From Devosia enhydra (GTDB lineage Bacteria > Pseudomonadota > Alphaproteobacteria > Rhizobiales > Devosiaceae), in NCBI RefSeq assembly GCF_900119845.1, contig NZ_FPKU01000002.1, forward strand, positions 343,381 to 407,380: a stretch of DNA of 64,000 nucleotides. Direction: 5' to 3'. The translations under genes were made by a program, and so were the position numbers. How positions within the stretch are numbered: the stretch's first letter is position 1; the number at the start of each line of letters is the position of its first letter. This document shows, piece after piece, positions 49,010 through 57,112 of the stretch. Under the pieces are notes generated by a model, which had not been told where the DNA came from, did no database searches, and saw nothing but the letters and a program-made list of their open reading frames with translations.

Positions 49010-49477
49010 ATGCGCTTTCAAACCTTGCTGCGGGACGGTGACGTCATCGCCGGCGCGGCGCTTGCCGGGTTGGGCGGCTTCGTGTTCGTGACCGGGTCCG
49101 GCTATGCCTATTGGAGCCCCAGCGGCCCGGGGCCGGGCTTTTTTCCCGTCTGGTATGGCGGGCTGATGATCGCCTTGTCGCTGGGCCTTATCGTCTCGCG
49201 CATCCTGCGCGGCATCACGCCGGGCGAAGCCATCGACTGGCCGGGCATCGGGCGGGCGATGTTCACCTGGGCCGCCTTTGTGGTGGCAACGCTGTCCATG
49301 CCCCATGTCGGGTTCGTCATCGCCTTCACGCTCTTCTGCCTCGTTTTGATCAAGGGCGTGTTCCAGCGCCCGTTCCTGCAGGCGATCCTCGCCTCGGTCG
49401 CGATCACCGCGGCATTCCACGTCATCTTCGTCATCCTGCTGCAGGTCGACCTGCCGGCAGGGCCGCTGGGAGTCTGA
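49010..49477 (+). CDS. Tripartite tricarboxylate transporter small membrane subunit (TctB family)
   Basis: 155 aa with four membrane helices (VIAGAALAGLGGFVFVTGSG; VWYGGLMIALSLGLIVSRIL; AMFTWAAFVVATLSM; ILASVAITAAFHVIFVILLQ) and the family segment SPSGPGPGFFPVWYGG. ATG 49010 is 9 bp after CGGAGG. Works with TctA and the periplasmic TctC. Confidence 0.92.
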   Translation: MRFQTLLRDGDVIAGAALAGLGGFVFVTGSGYAYWSPSGPGPGFFPVWYGGLMIALSLGLIVSRILRGITPGEAIDWPGIGRAMFTWAAFVVATLSMPHVGFVIAFTLFCLVLIKGVFQRPFLQAILASVAITAAFHVIFVILLQVDLPAGPLGV

Positions 49478-49481
49478 GCCG

Positions 49482-50993
49482 ATGGATATTCTCTACGGGC
49501 TCGGCCACGGCTTCGGCGTCGCCCTGCAACCCCAGAACATCGTCTGGTGCTTTCTGGGCTGCTTCCTCGGCACGGTGGTGGGCATCCTGCCCGGCCTCGG
49601 GCCTGCGGCGACCATCGCCATCCTGATGCCGCTCACCCTCAACATGGATCCGGCCGGCGGCATCATCATGCTGGCGGGCATCTATTACGGGGCCAAATAT
49701 GGCGGCTCGACCACCTCGATCCTGCTCAACATGCCGGGCGAATCGAGCTCGGTTGTCAGCTGCATCGATGGCTACCAGATGGCGCTCAAGGGCCGCGCCG
49801 GCGCCGCGCTCGGCATCGCCGCCATCTCGTCCTTCATCGCCGGCACCGTCGGCATCGTGCTGCTGACCCTCGTGGCCCCGGCCGTGGCGCGCTTCGCGCT
49901 GTCGTTCAGCTCGCCCGAATACTTCGCGCTGATGGTGTTCGGCCTGTCGCTGGTGGTGCTGCTCTCGGGCGCCTCGCTGCTCAAGGGCCTGCTGGCGCTG
50001 CTCGTGGGGCTGTGGCTCTCGACGGTCGGGATCGATCTCTTCACCGCGCAGTCGCGCTTCACGTTCGGGCGGCCCGAACTGCTGGGCGGGCTCGATTTCG
50101 TGGTCATCGCGATCGGCGTCTTCGCCATCGCCGAAATCATGACCACCATCCAGAACCGGGCCGAAGGCCGGCTGATCCCGGTGCCCAAGGGCTTCCGCAA
50201 CCTTCTGCCCAGCTGGGAGGAGCTCAAGGCCTCGCGCTTTGCCTTCGTCAACGGCTCGATCACCGGCTTCGTCATCGGGGTTCTGCCCGGCGCCGGATCG
50301 GCCATCGCCTCCTTCATTGCCTATGGCATCGAAAAGGCCGTTTCCAAACGCAAGGAAATGTTCGGCCATGGCGCCCCCGAGGGTCTCGCGGCCCCCGAAG
50401 GCGCCAACAATGCCGATACCGGTGGGGCGCTCGTGCCGCTGCTGACGCTGGGCATTCCGGGCGGCGGCACCACGGCGATCCTGCTTTCGGCGCTGATCCT
50501 GTGGGGCGTGCGTCCCGGCCCGCTGATGATCACCGAATCGCCCGATATCTTCTGGGGCCTCGTGGCTTCGATGTATGTGGGCAATGTGGTGCTGCTGCTG
50601 CTCAACCTGCCGCTGGTGCCCGCCTTCGCCCAGTTGCTGCGCGTACCCAAATGGGTGCTCTTCCCGGTGATCTTCGGGCTCGCCATCATCGGGGCCTATT
50701 CGGTCTCGGGCCGCATCTTCGATGTCGAGCTGCTCGCCGCCTTCGGGCTTCTGGGCTTCCTCATGGCCAAGCTCGGCTTCCCAAGCGCTCCGCTGATCCT
50801 CGGCTTCGTGCTCGGCGATGCGATGGAGCGGGCGCTGCGCCAGTCCCTGATGATGTCGCAGGGCGATATCACCAGCCTCTTCCAGCGACCGATCTCGCTG
50901 ACCCTGCTGATCGGGGCCGCCATCATCCTCATCCTGCCGATGGTGGGCTTCATCAACCGCTTCCGCGTTCGCGCCATCAGCGAAGGCGCCTGA
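49482..50993 (+). CDS. Tripartite tricarboxylate transporter large permease (TctA family)
   Basis: 503 aa, about twelve membrane helices. TctA signatures: VGILPGLGPAATIAILMPLT (near residue 35) and the matching internal repeat ITGFVIGVLPGAGSAIASFI near 260. IYYGAKYGGSTTSILLNMPG and TLGIPGGGTTAILLSALILW are also diagnostic. Cation-driven uptake of a di- or tricarboxylate. Begins 4 bp after the TctB stop. Confidence 0.95.
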   Translation: MDILYGLGHGFGVALQPQNIVWCFLGCFLGTVVGILPGLGPAATIAILMPLTLNMDPAGGIIMLAGIYYGAKYGGSTTSILLNMPGESSSVVSCIDGYQMALKGRAGAALGIAAISSFIAGTVGIVLLTLVAPAVARFALSFSSPEYFALMVFGLSLVVLLSGASLLKGLLALLVGLWLSTVGIDLFTAQSRFTFGRPELLGGLDFVVIAIGVFAIAEIMTTIQNRAEGRLIPVPKGFRNLLPSWEELKASRFAFVNGSITGFVIGVLPGAGSAIASFIAYGIEKAVSKRKEMFGHGAPEGLAAPEGANNADTGGALVPLLTLGIPGGGTTAILLSALILWGVRPGPLMITESPDIFWGLVASMYVGNVVLLLLNLPLVPAFAQLLRVPKWVLFPVIFGLAIIGAYSVSGRIFDVELLAAFGLLGFLMAKLGFPSAPLILGFVLGDAMERALRQSLMMSQGDITSLFQRPISLTLLIGAAIILILPMVGFINRFRVRAISEGA

Positions 50994-51028
50994 GACCAAA
51001 CCAAACCCAACTCTGGGAGGAGTTTTCC

Positions 51029-52012
51029 ATGAAACTATCCAGCCTCTTCGCACCGGCTCTGGCCGTTGCCGTCGGCCTTGCCGCCATTCCGGCGGCGCAG
51101 GCCCAGTTCGTGCCCAACCGGCCGCTCGAGATCGCCGTGCATGCCGGCCCGGGTTCGGGCAATGACGTGTTCGCCCGCGCGCTGATCTCGGTGATCGAGG
51201 CCAACAATCTCTCGCCTGTGCGCATCCAGGTGGCCAACAAGCCCGGCGGCGGCTCGACCACGGCGGCCGCCTATGTGGCGAGCAAGGCCGGCACCAGCAA
51301 CACGCTCGGTGTGTTCACCAATATCTGGATCACCGACCCGCTGGTCTCGGCCGAGGCCACCAACCCGCTGAGCTCGATGACCCCGCTGGCCCTCGTCATC
51401 CGCGAGCCCGGCCTCATCGCAGTCAAGGCCGATTCGCCCTACCAGACGCTGGGCGACTTCATCGAGGCGGCCAAGGCCGAACCCGGCAAGCTCAGCCAGT
51501 CGGGCGGCTCGGTGCTGGCCCGCGAGAACGTGCTGCGCCAGCTCATCATGATGGAGACGGGCGCCGACTGGCAGTTCATCTCCTTCCCGTCGGGCGGCGA
51601 GCGCCTGGCCGCGCTGCTGGGCGGGCATGTCGATCTGATGATCGTCGAGCCCGGTGAAGCCGCCGAGCAGGTGCGCAGCGGCGCCATGCGGGTGATCGCG
51701 GCCGTTTCCGAAGAGCGCCTGCCGACCTTCCCCGATGTGCCGACCCTCACCGAAGCCGGCCTCAACGTGCCCAACCTGCCGCAGATCCGCGGCATCGTCG
51801 CCCCTCCCGGCATGCCGGCCGAAGCCGTCGCCTATTACAGCGACATGATCCGGCAGGCCACCGAGAGCCAGCAGTGGCAGGATTACGTGAGCGAGAACGG
51901 CTTTGAGGCCGCATTCACCACGCCTGAGGAAACCAGCGCCTTCGTCGCCGAATATACCGAGCAGCTCGCGGGCATTCTCGAGGCCGCCGGCCTTGAGATC
52001 GTCAAGCGCTGA
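51029..52012 (+). CDS. Tripartite tricarboxylate transporter substrate-binding protein (TctC/Bug family)
   Basis: 327 aa. Signal peptide MKLSSLFAPALAVAVGLAAI, cleavage after AQA. Bug-family features: PLEIAVHAGPGSGNDVFARA, VANKPGGGSTTAAAYV, and FPDVPTLTEAGL near the C-terminus. The strong GGGAGGAG site suits a highly made periplasmic protein. Ligand unknown; carboxylates are usual, but amides and nicotinate-type ligands also occur in the family. Confidence 0.93.
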   Translation: MKLSSLFAPALAVAVGLAAIPAAQAQFVPNRPLEIAVHAGPGSGNDVFARALISVIEANNLSPVRIQVANKPGGGSTTAAAYVASKAGTSNTLGVFTNIWITDPLVSAEATNPLSSMTPLALVIREPGLIAVKADSPYQTLGDFIEAAKAEPGKLSQSGGSVLARENVLRQLIMMETGADWQFISFPSGGERLAALLGGHVDLMIVEPGEAAEQVRSGAMRVIAAVSEERLPTFPDVPTLTEAGLNVPNLPQIRGIVAPPGMPAEAVAYYSDMIRQATESQQWQDYVSENGFEAAFTTPEETSAFVAEYTEQLAGILEAAGLEIVKR

Positions 52013-52033
52013 CCGTCGGACGCCGTTGATACC

Positions 52034-52070
52034 GGGCCGGCGCCTTGCGGTGCCGGCCCTCTTGTTTTTG
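52034..52070 (+). terminator. Terminator after the TctC gene
   Basis: GGGCCGGCGCC (52034-52044), TTGC loop, GGTGCCGGCCC (52049-52059), then TCTTGTTTTTG. 11-bp stem with one G-U pair. Confidence 0.85.
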
Positions 52071-52086
52071 AAGGACACCTGTCGCC

Positions 52087-52977
52087 ATGCTGAGCCAGAG
52101 CTTCGTGTTCGGGGACATGCGCATCACCCGCGTGCTCGAGACATCGGGCCCGACCCATGACCCGACCTTCCTCTTCCCCGATCTCGATGCGCGGGCGCTG
52201 GCGGGCGAGGCCGACTGGCTGGCGCCGCATCACTACCAGCCCTCCATCGACCGGCTGGTCGTGACCACCCAGATCTGGATGGTGGAGGCGCCGGGACGGC
52301 TGGTGCTCGTCGATCCGGGGCTGGGCAATGGCAAGAACCGGCCGGCGGCGCGGCAGAACCGTCTCAATACGCTGGCCGGCGCCTGGCTCGAGGCCGCGGG
52401 AGCGACGGCGGAGACCGTCACGGATGTGGTGATGACCCATCTGCATGCCGACCATGTGGGCGGCTGCACCACCGCGCAGGACGGGCGCTGGGTGCCCGCC
52501 TTCCCCAAAGCGCGCCACCATGTGCCCGAGGCGGAACTCGACTATTGGCGGGGGCGCGTTACGGGCGGCGAACAGGGCGCCATCAGCGGGGCCTGGGACG
52601 ACAGCGTCGTGCCGCTGCTCGAGGCTGGCCTCGTCGAGACCTATCGACCCGGCGAGCGGCTGCTCCATCTCTTCGATGTCATGGACGCGGCGGGCCACAC
52701 GCCGGGGCAGGCAGCGCTCTGGCTCGATGACAAGCGGGGGGAGCGGGCGGTGTTTTCAGCCGACATCTTCCACAGCCCCCTGCAGATCCGCTTCCCCGAC
52801 CTCAACACGCGCTACTGCATCCTGCCCGAGAGGGCACGGGAGACGCGCCGGGCCTTCCTCAGGGAGGCGGCCGAAAGCGGCGCCCTCATCATGCCGATGC
52901 ATTTCGGCTGGCCCTATCGCGGGCGCGTGACCGGCACGGAAGAGACCGGCTACGCCTTTTCCCCACTCGCCTGGTAG
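52087..52977 (+). CDS. MBL-fold metallohydrolase
   Basis: 296 aa. Zinc motif VVMTHLHADHVGGCT (HxHxDH), third His likely in ALIMPMHFGWPYRG region, Asp in AVFSADIFHSPLQI. Related to N-acyl-homoserine lactonase-like and arylsulfatase-like metallo-beta-lactamases. Possible lactone or thioester hydrolysis in the carboxylate pathway. No signal peptide. AAGGA lies about 13 bp before the ATG. The last 28 bp overlap the convergent alpha/beta hydrolase gene. Confidence 0.88.
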   Translation: MLSQSFVFGDMRITRVLETSGPTHDPTFLFPDLDARALAGEADWLAPHHYQPSIDRLVVTTQIWMVEAPGRLVLVDPGLGNGKNRPAARQNRLNTLAGAWLEAAGATAETVTDVVMTHLHADHVGGCTTAQDGRWVPAFPKARHHVPEAELDYWRGRVTGGEQGAISGAWDDSVVPLLEAGLVETYRPGERLLHLFDVMDAAGHTPGQAALWLDDKRGERAVFSADIFHSPLQIRFPDLNTRYCILPERARETRRAFLREAAESGALIMPMHFGWPYRGRVTGTEETGYAFSPLAW

Positions 52978-53753
52978 AGCCCCGACAGCGCGCTCGCGAC
53001 AGCCTCGGGCGCCTGCAGGATCATGATGTGGCCGCTCTTAACCACTTCGAGCCGGCGATCGGGGATGGGCGCGATATCGGCCTCGACATGGGCGACAGGT
53101 CGCAGCAGGTCCTTGCTGCCCGCCAGCACCAGCACGGGGCAGGCGAGCCCAGCCATCTCGGCGCTGACATCGACATCGGCCAGCATGTGGTTGGCCATCT
53201 CGTAGCAGACGGGGTCGATGGCGAGGAAGCGGGCGCGATACTCGTCATGCACATGCTGGTCGGTGATGGCGCTTTGCGGATAGGAGCGCTCGAAGACGAG
53301 ATCGACCACCGCGCGCATCCCCTCCTCCCGGGCCGTGGCGGCCCGCCCGAGCAGATAGCCGCGCCGCTCGGGGTTGGCCTTGAGCGCTGGTGAGCAGAGC
53401 AGAAGGGATTCGACGCTTCCGCCCAGCAGCGCAGCGAGCGCCACCGCGATGGCGGCGCCCGAGGCGATGCCGGCGATGGTGTAGGGCGGGGGCAGCTGGG
53501 CGGCCCGGATGATGGCGGCGGTATCGGCGGCCATGTCGGCGATGGAAAAGGGCGTGCGCACCTTCTCCGACAGCCCCGTGCCGCGCTGGTCGGCGCGCAG
53601 GATGCGGTAGCCGGGCGCAAGCTTTGCGATCACCTCGTCCCAGCTGTCGCTGGTGCCCGAGAGCTCATGGATGAGCACGAGGCTGCGGCCCTCGCCCGAG
53701 AGCTTGTAGTGGAGGCTGACGCCCTGATGCTCGGTCCAGCGGAGGTCGGTCAT
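52950..53753 (-). CDS. Alpha/beta hydrolase-fold protein lacking the nucleophile Ser (GIASG elbow)
   Basis: 267 aa. Fold landmarks: LVLIHELSGTSDSWDEVIAK (oxyanion region), RILRADQRGTGLSEKV, elbow YTIAGIASGAAIAVALAA, VLVLAGSKDLLRP (acid), VVKSGHIMILQAPEAV (His). At the G-x-Nuc-x-G elbow the third position is Ala (about residue 97) rather than Ser. Either the adjacent Ser98 is displaced into service or the protein is not a classical hydrolase. Overlaps the next hydrolase gene by 4 bp. Confidence 0.85.
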   Translation of the reverse strand: MTDLRWTEHQGVSLHYKLSGEGRSLVLIHELSGTSDSWDEVIAKLAPGYRILRADQRGTGLSEKVRTPFSIADMAADTAAIIRAAQLPPPYTIAGIASGAAIAVALAALLGGSVESLLLCSPALKANPERRGYLLGRAATAREEGMRAVVDLVFERSYPQSAITDQHVHDEYRARFLAIDPVCYEMANHMLADVDVSAEMAGLACPVLVLAGSKDLLRPVAHVEADIAPIPDRRLEVVKSGHIMILQAPEAVASALSGLYQASGEKA

Positions 53754-54553
53754 GCTGCCCGCCCCGCCGGATGGACGCGGGCCATGAAGGCGAGGAGTTC
53801 CCGGGCGATGAACCCGGGCTGCTCGGGCAGGGCGGCGTGGCTGGCATTGGGGATGACGACCACCGTCACCCGGTCGCCCAGCTCGCGCTTGAAGATCTCG
53901 GCATCCTCGACATGGGCGAGGGGGTCGGTATCGGGCTGGAGATAGAGGAGCGGCGCGCTGCCGCCGGCATAATCCTCGTGGCGCGGGGTCTGGTCGCCGG
54001 CATGGCGCTGGGCGGCGAGGACCTCGGGATACCAGTCCTCAAGCCAGCCGGTTGGGTCGTTGCCCGGCGCAAAGAAGGCAAAGCGGAGCGCCTCGAGCCG
54101 CTCCTCGGCGGGCAGGTCGGGATTGGCGCTGGCGCGGATGGCGGCGCGCATCTTGGGGCCGCTGGGCGCGATGCCGACATTGGCGGCGATGATCGAGATG
54201 CCCGAAATAAGGTCTGGCCGGTCGGTGGCGAGCATTCTGGTGACACGGTTGCCGAAGGCGTGGCCGGCGACGAAGGCCGGGCCGTCGCCAAAGGCTTCGA
54301 TGATGGTCGCGATATCGGCGGCGCAATCATGCAGGTCGCGCCACGGCTCGGCCGAGACGCTGGCTCCGATGCCGCGCGGCTGCGGGCGCAGCACCGTGTA
54401 TCCGGCCGCTGCCACTTCGGCCGCGATGGGGTCGAAATCGGTGGCCGGCCGCCCGAGCGAGGGCAGCATGACGACCAGCGGGCCTTCGCCCTCTTTCAAG
54501 ACTTCGAGCGTGACATCGGCGCCGCGCGGCACGAGGTGGCGGGTAAGCGTCAT
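53750..54553 (-). CDS. Alpha/beta hydrolase-fold protein lacking the nucleophile Ser (GHAFG elbow)
   Basis: 267 aa. LVVMLPSLGRPATDFDPIAA, VLRPQPRGIGASVSAEPW, elbow AFVAGHAFGNRVTRMLA, LYLQPDTDPLAHVED and VIPNASHAALPEQPGF. Ala (about 99) replaces the nucleophile, as in the RutD-type GHAxG elbow. Second of two tandem alpha/beta hydrolases with the same kind of replacement; the two are not close copies. Starts 2 bp after the AbrB-type gene stop, so all four minus-strand genes here form one unit. Confidence 0.85.
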   Translation of the reverse strand: MTLTRHLVPRGADVTLEVLKEGEGPLVVMLPSLGRPATDFDPIAAEVAAAGYTVLRPQPRGIGASVSAEPWRDLHDCAADIATIIEAFGDGPAFVAGHAFGNRVTRMLATDRPDLISGISIIAANVGIAPSGPKMRAAIRASANPDLPAEERLEALRFAFFAPGNDPTGWLEDWYPEVLAAQRHAGDQTPRHEDYAGGSAPLLYLQPDTDPLAHVEDAEIFKRELGDRVTVVVIPNASHAALPEQPGFIARELLAFMARVHPAGRAA

Positions 54554-54555
54554 GG

Positions 54556-55671
54556 TCAATCCTCTTTCTGGCGGTCGGCGGGGGATGGCGTGGAGGGCGG
54601 ATCGGCTGGGGGACTGCCCCCGCCGGTCAGGGTGAGAATCAGCGGCGCCAGCACCAGCGTGCCGACGACGCGGCAGACCTGGGCGGTAACGACGAAGGCC
54701 ACTTCGAGCCCGATGGCATAGGCCAGTAGCGTGATCTCGGCGAGCCCGCCCGGCGAGAAGGCGAGCAGCAATGTCGGGGCGTCGAAGGGCAGGAAGCGGG
54801 TGGCGATGAAGGCGGTGAGGGCGGCGATGGCGATGAGCGCGACGGCCCAGACGGCGCCCTGCATCAGGCTGCGGGCGAGTTCTCCCCGCGATGCACCTCC
54901 CAGCCGCGAGCCGACGGTGGCGCCGATTACCACCTGCACCGTGGCAACGAGCCAGGCCGGAGGATGGGCGGCGGTGAGCCCCGTGCCATGGGCGATGGCG
55001 CTGAGAACGAGCGCGGCGACCATGGCGCCGCCCAGCGGCCGGAACAGCTTGCGCAGGAGATAGCCGCCAAAGGCGCAGCCGATGAGGATGGCCCAATCGA
55101 GAAGTCCGATGATCTCCTCGTGCCCGGCTGCGGCGGCAGGAGCCGTGCCGGTGAGCGGGGTGCCGACCCAGGCCTGCACGATCAGCGGGATCGAGAAGAT
55201 GACGACGATGACCCGCGCGGTATGGACGAGCGCGAGGCGCCGCACATCGGCGCCCATCGATGCCCCGACCATGGTCAGTTCGCTGAGCCCGCCGGGAAAG
55301 CCGGCAAAGATGGCGGTCGGCTTGTCATAGCGGCAGGCACGCATGAAAAAGAGCGTGCCCAGCCCCGCCGTCACCAGCGTGTAGACGATGATGGTGGGAA
55401 TGACCGGCCACCACAGCGCCATGATGGCGACGATCTCGGCGGTAAAGGCGCTGCCCGCCAGCACACCCACCATCGGCCGCGCGACATGACGGGTCGAGGA
55501 CGGCAGCAGCGCCTTGCTGCCCAGAATGGCGGTGACGCCGACGGCGAACAGCGACCCCAATGTCCAGGGCAAAGGCAGATGGAGATAGGAAAAGACGAGC
55601 CCGCCAATCGTGCCGATGACGAGGGCGCCAAGCCCGGACAGCAGGGTCGGGATCGTGGGCAGCGCCGCCAT
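54556..55671 (-). CDS. AbrB-family (DUF) integral membrane protein
   Basis: 371 aa from the ATG at 55671, 9 bp after GGAGG. About ten membrane helices in two repeats, each with a short P-W-x-G-type loop: YLHLPLPWTLGSLFAVGVTA, and AGFPGGLSELTMVGASMGAD mirrored by AFSPGGLAEITLLAYAIGLE. Often labelled AbrB regulator or ammonia monooxygenase, but it is a membrane protein of unknown transport role (AbrB/PF05145). It commonly occurs next to tripartite carboxylate transporter genes, from memory, as here. Confidence 0.88.
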   Translation of the reverse strand: MAALPTIPTLLSGLGALVIGTIGGLVFSYLHLPLPWTLGSLFAVGVTAILGSKALLPSSTRHVARPMVGVLAGSAFTAEIVAIMALWWPVIPTIIVYTLVTAGLGTLFFMRACRYDKPTAIFAGFPGGLSELTMVGASMGADVRRLALVHTARVIVVIFSIPLIVQAWVGTPLTGTAPAAAAGHEEIIGLLDWAILIGCAFGGYLLRKLFRPLGGAMVAALVLSAIAHGTGLTAAHPPAWLVATVQVVIGATVGSRLGGASRGELARSLMQGAVWAVALIAIAALTAFIATRFLPFDAPTLLLAFSPGGLAEITLLAYAIGLEVAFVVTAQVCRVVGTLVLAPLILTLTGGGSPPADPPSTPSPADRQKED

Positions 55672-55675
55672 GCGC

Positions 55676-56242
55676 TCAGGCCTCCGCCGCGAGCGAGCGG
55701 GCGACGGTATCGCCCCAATCGGGTGCTTCGCCCTCGGCATAGCCGGTGCCGATGACCATGGCGAGGAGGCTGTAATAGCCGCAGAGCGTCACGAGTTCGA
55801 TGGCGCCTTCGCGGCCGAAGCGCCCGGCAAGGGCGACAAAGCGCGCATCATCGAGCGATCCGGAGGCGAGGATAGCGCGTGCGGCCGCAAGAGCCAGCGC
55901 CTGGTCGGGCGGCAGATCCGGGGTGCCACCTTCAGCGAGCGTGCGAAGCGCCTCACGCTCCAGCCCGGCGGCGAGCCCGAGGCGTGCATGGCCGGTCCAT
56001 TCATAGGGCGAACGCCAATGGGCGGCGGTGGCGAGCGTCACGAGTTCGCGGATATCGGCGGGCAGCGTGCCCTCGAAGCGAAGCCAGGCGCCGACATCGG
56101 CGACTTTTTCGGCGAGTGCCGGCTGGGGCAGGAGGTTGAGGAAGGGCACCCCTATCTTGCCCCGCGCGCTGCCCCGGAGCTTTTGCGCGAAGGTCGCCTG
56201 CTCAGCCGTCCACTCGCTTTCGGCAGTCTCGAACCTGGTCAT
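55676..56242 (-). CDS. Carboxymuconolactone decarboxylase/AhpD-like protein
   Basis: 188 aa from the ATG at 56242; an upstream ATG (56311) has no good context. CMD fold: LRELVTLATAAHWR-type core (DIRELVTLATAAHWRSPYEW), then GHARLGLAAGLEREAL, and a second helical half IELVTLCGYYSLLAMVI. No CxxC peroxidase pair, so it is not an AhpD-type peroxidase. Closer to PcaC-like decarboxylases of unknown substrate. First gene of a four-gene minus operon, divergent from the crotonase. Confidence 0.85.
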   Translation of the reverse strand: MTRFETAESEWTAEQATFAQKLRGSARGKIGVPFLNLLPQPALAEKVADVGAWLRFEGTLPADIRELVTLATAAHWRSPYEWTGHARLGLAAGLEREALRTLAEGGTPDLPPDQALALAAARAILASGSLDDARFVALAGRFGREGAIELVTLCGYYSLLAMVIGTGYAEGEAPDWGDTVARSLAAEA

Positions 56243-56334
56243 CGCCCTACCCCACGTATCGCCCCCGACCTCTAAGAGGTCCCGACCGACAAATACACTA
56301 GTCGCGCTCAAAAAAATGCACTATCGCTATTCTC

Positions 56335-56341
56335 GTATGCA
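56335..56341. promoter_or_regulatory. GTATGCA motif shared with the GntR operators
   Basis: In the 112-bp divergent gap between the CMD-like and crotonase genes, TCGTATGCAATTT contains the core GTATGCA present in both 15-bp GntR sites (47200-47214 and 48931-48945). Seven bases could be chance; if real it would place both operons in the same regulon. Confidence 0.25.
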
Positions 56342-56354
56342 ATTTAGAGGCGAA

Positions 56355-57089
56355 ATGCTCACCACGGCTCCTTTGCAGCCCCATCTCGTCCGCTGCGAGG
56401 CGGGCATTGCCCATATCGATCTTGGCCGGCCGGACGCCGGCAATGTGCTGACGCGCCAGCAGATGGGCGTGCTGGTCGACGTGCTCGGTGCTGCCGGCGC
56501 CGACCCCAGCGTGCATCTTGTGGCGATCGGGGCGCAGGGCCCGGCCTTCTGTCTCGGGCGTGACGGCAAGGGCGAGGTGCCCGAGGCGCTGCCCTGGGAC
56601 GCACGGCAAAAGCAGATGGGCGCGACGCTCGACCTTTATGACGCCATCGCCGCCTGCCCCGTGCCCGTGGTGGCGCTGGTGCATGGCGATGCCATCGGCC
56701 TCGGCGCCGCTCTGGCCGGCGCCTGCGACATCACGCTGGCCTCGGATCGGGCGAAGTTCGCCCTGCCCGAGATCCGCCACTCCATTCCGGCGACGCTGGC
56801 GATCTCGGCGCTGCTGCACAAGCTGCCGGCCAAGGCGCTGGCCCATCTCGTCTATTCCGCCGAGACGATTTCGGCCGAGGAGGCGCTGGCGCTGGGGCTG
56901 GTGAGCAAGATCTATCCCGACGACCGGTTCGCGGCGGGCGCGGCCGAGTATCTCGCCGAGCTCTCGGGGCGCAAGCGGCTCGTGCTCGAAACCATCAAGC
57001 GCTATCTCGGCAAGGCACGGCAGCTCTCGCCCGACATGGCAGCCGAATATGCCGGCACGCTGATGGCGCTGGTCAAGCCCAGTATCTAG
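56355..57089 (+). CDS. Enoyl-CoA hydratase/isomerase (crotonase) family protein
   Basis: 244 aa from the ATG at 56355, just after AGAGG. Crotonase fold: GIAHIDLGRPDAGNVLTRQQ, oxyanion strand PVVALVHGDAIGLGAALAGA and FALPEIRHSIPATLAISALL. The 'ACDITLASD' stretch is the conserved core helix. Slightly shorter than typical (about 260 aa). Adds water to, or rearranges, a CoA-bound unsaturated acid. First gene of a three-gene operon with the LeuC/LeuD-like proteins 23 bp downstream. Confidence 0.87.
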   Translation: MLTTAPLQPHLVRCEAGIAHIDLGRPDAGNVLTRQQMGVLVDVLGAAGADPSVHLVAIGAQGPAFCLGRDGKGEVPEALPWDARQKQMGATLDLYDAIAACPVPVVALVHGDAIGLGAALAGACDITLASDRAKFALPEIRHSIPATLAISALLHKLPAKALAHLVYSAETISAEEALALGLVSKIYPDDRFAAGAAEYLAELSGRKRLVLETIKRYLGKARQLSPDMAAEYAGTLMALVKPSI

Positions 57090-57112
57090 GGCTGAAGACG
57101 AAGGACCTGTCC

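Noticed and set aside
48858-49010. Longer GntR start at ATG 49010
   Set aside because: The extra 51 residues lie over the strong divergent promoter and operator and do not resemble a GntR N-terminus; TTG 48857 has AGGAG at proper distance.
54556-55671. AbrB-type gene as a transcription factor or ammonia monooxygenase
   Set aside because: Ten membrane helices in two repeats; no DNA-binding AbrB/SpoVT domain and no copper-site features.
56243-56354. Upstream starts for the crotonase (e.g. ATG 56337) and CMD-like gene (56311)
   Set aside because: They would overlap each other's promoter region and lack ribosome-binding sites; 56355 and 56242 have better context.
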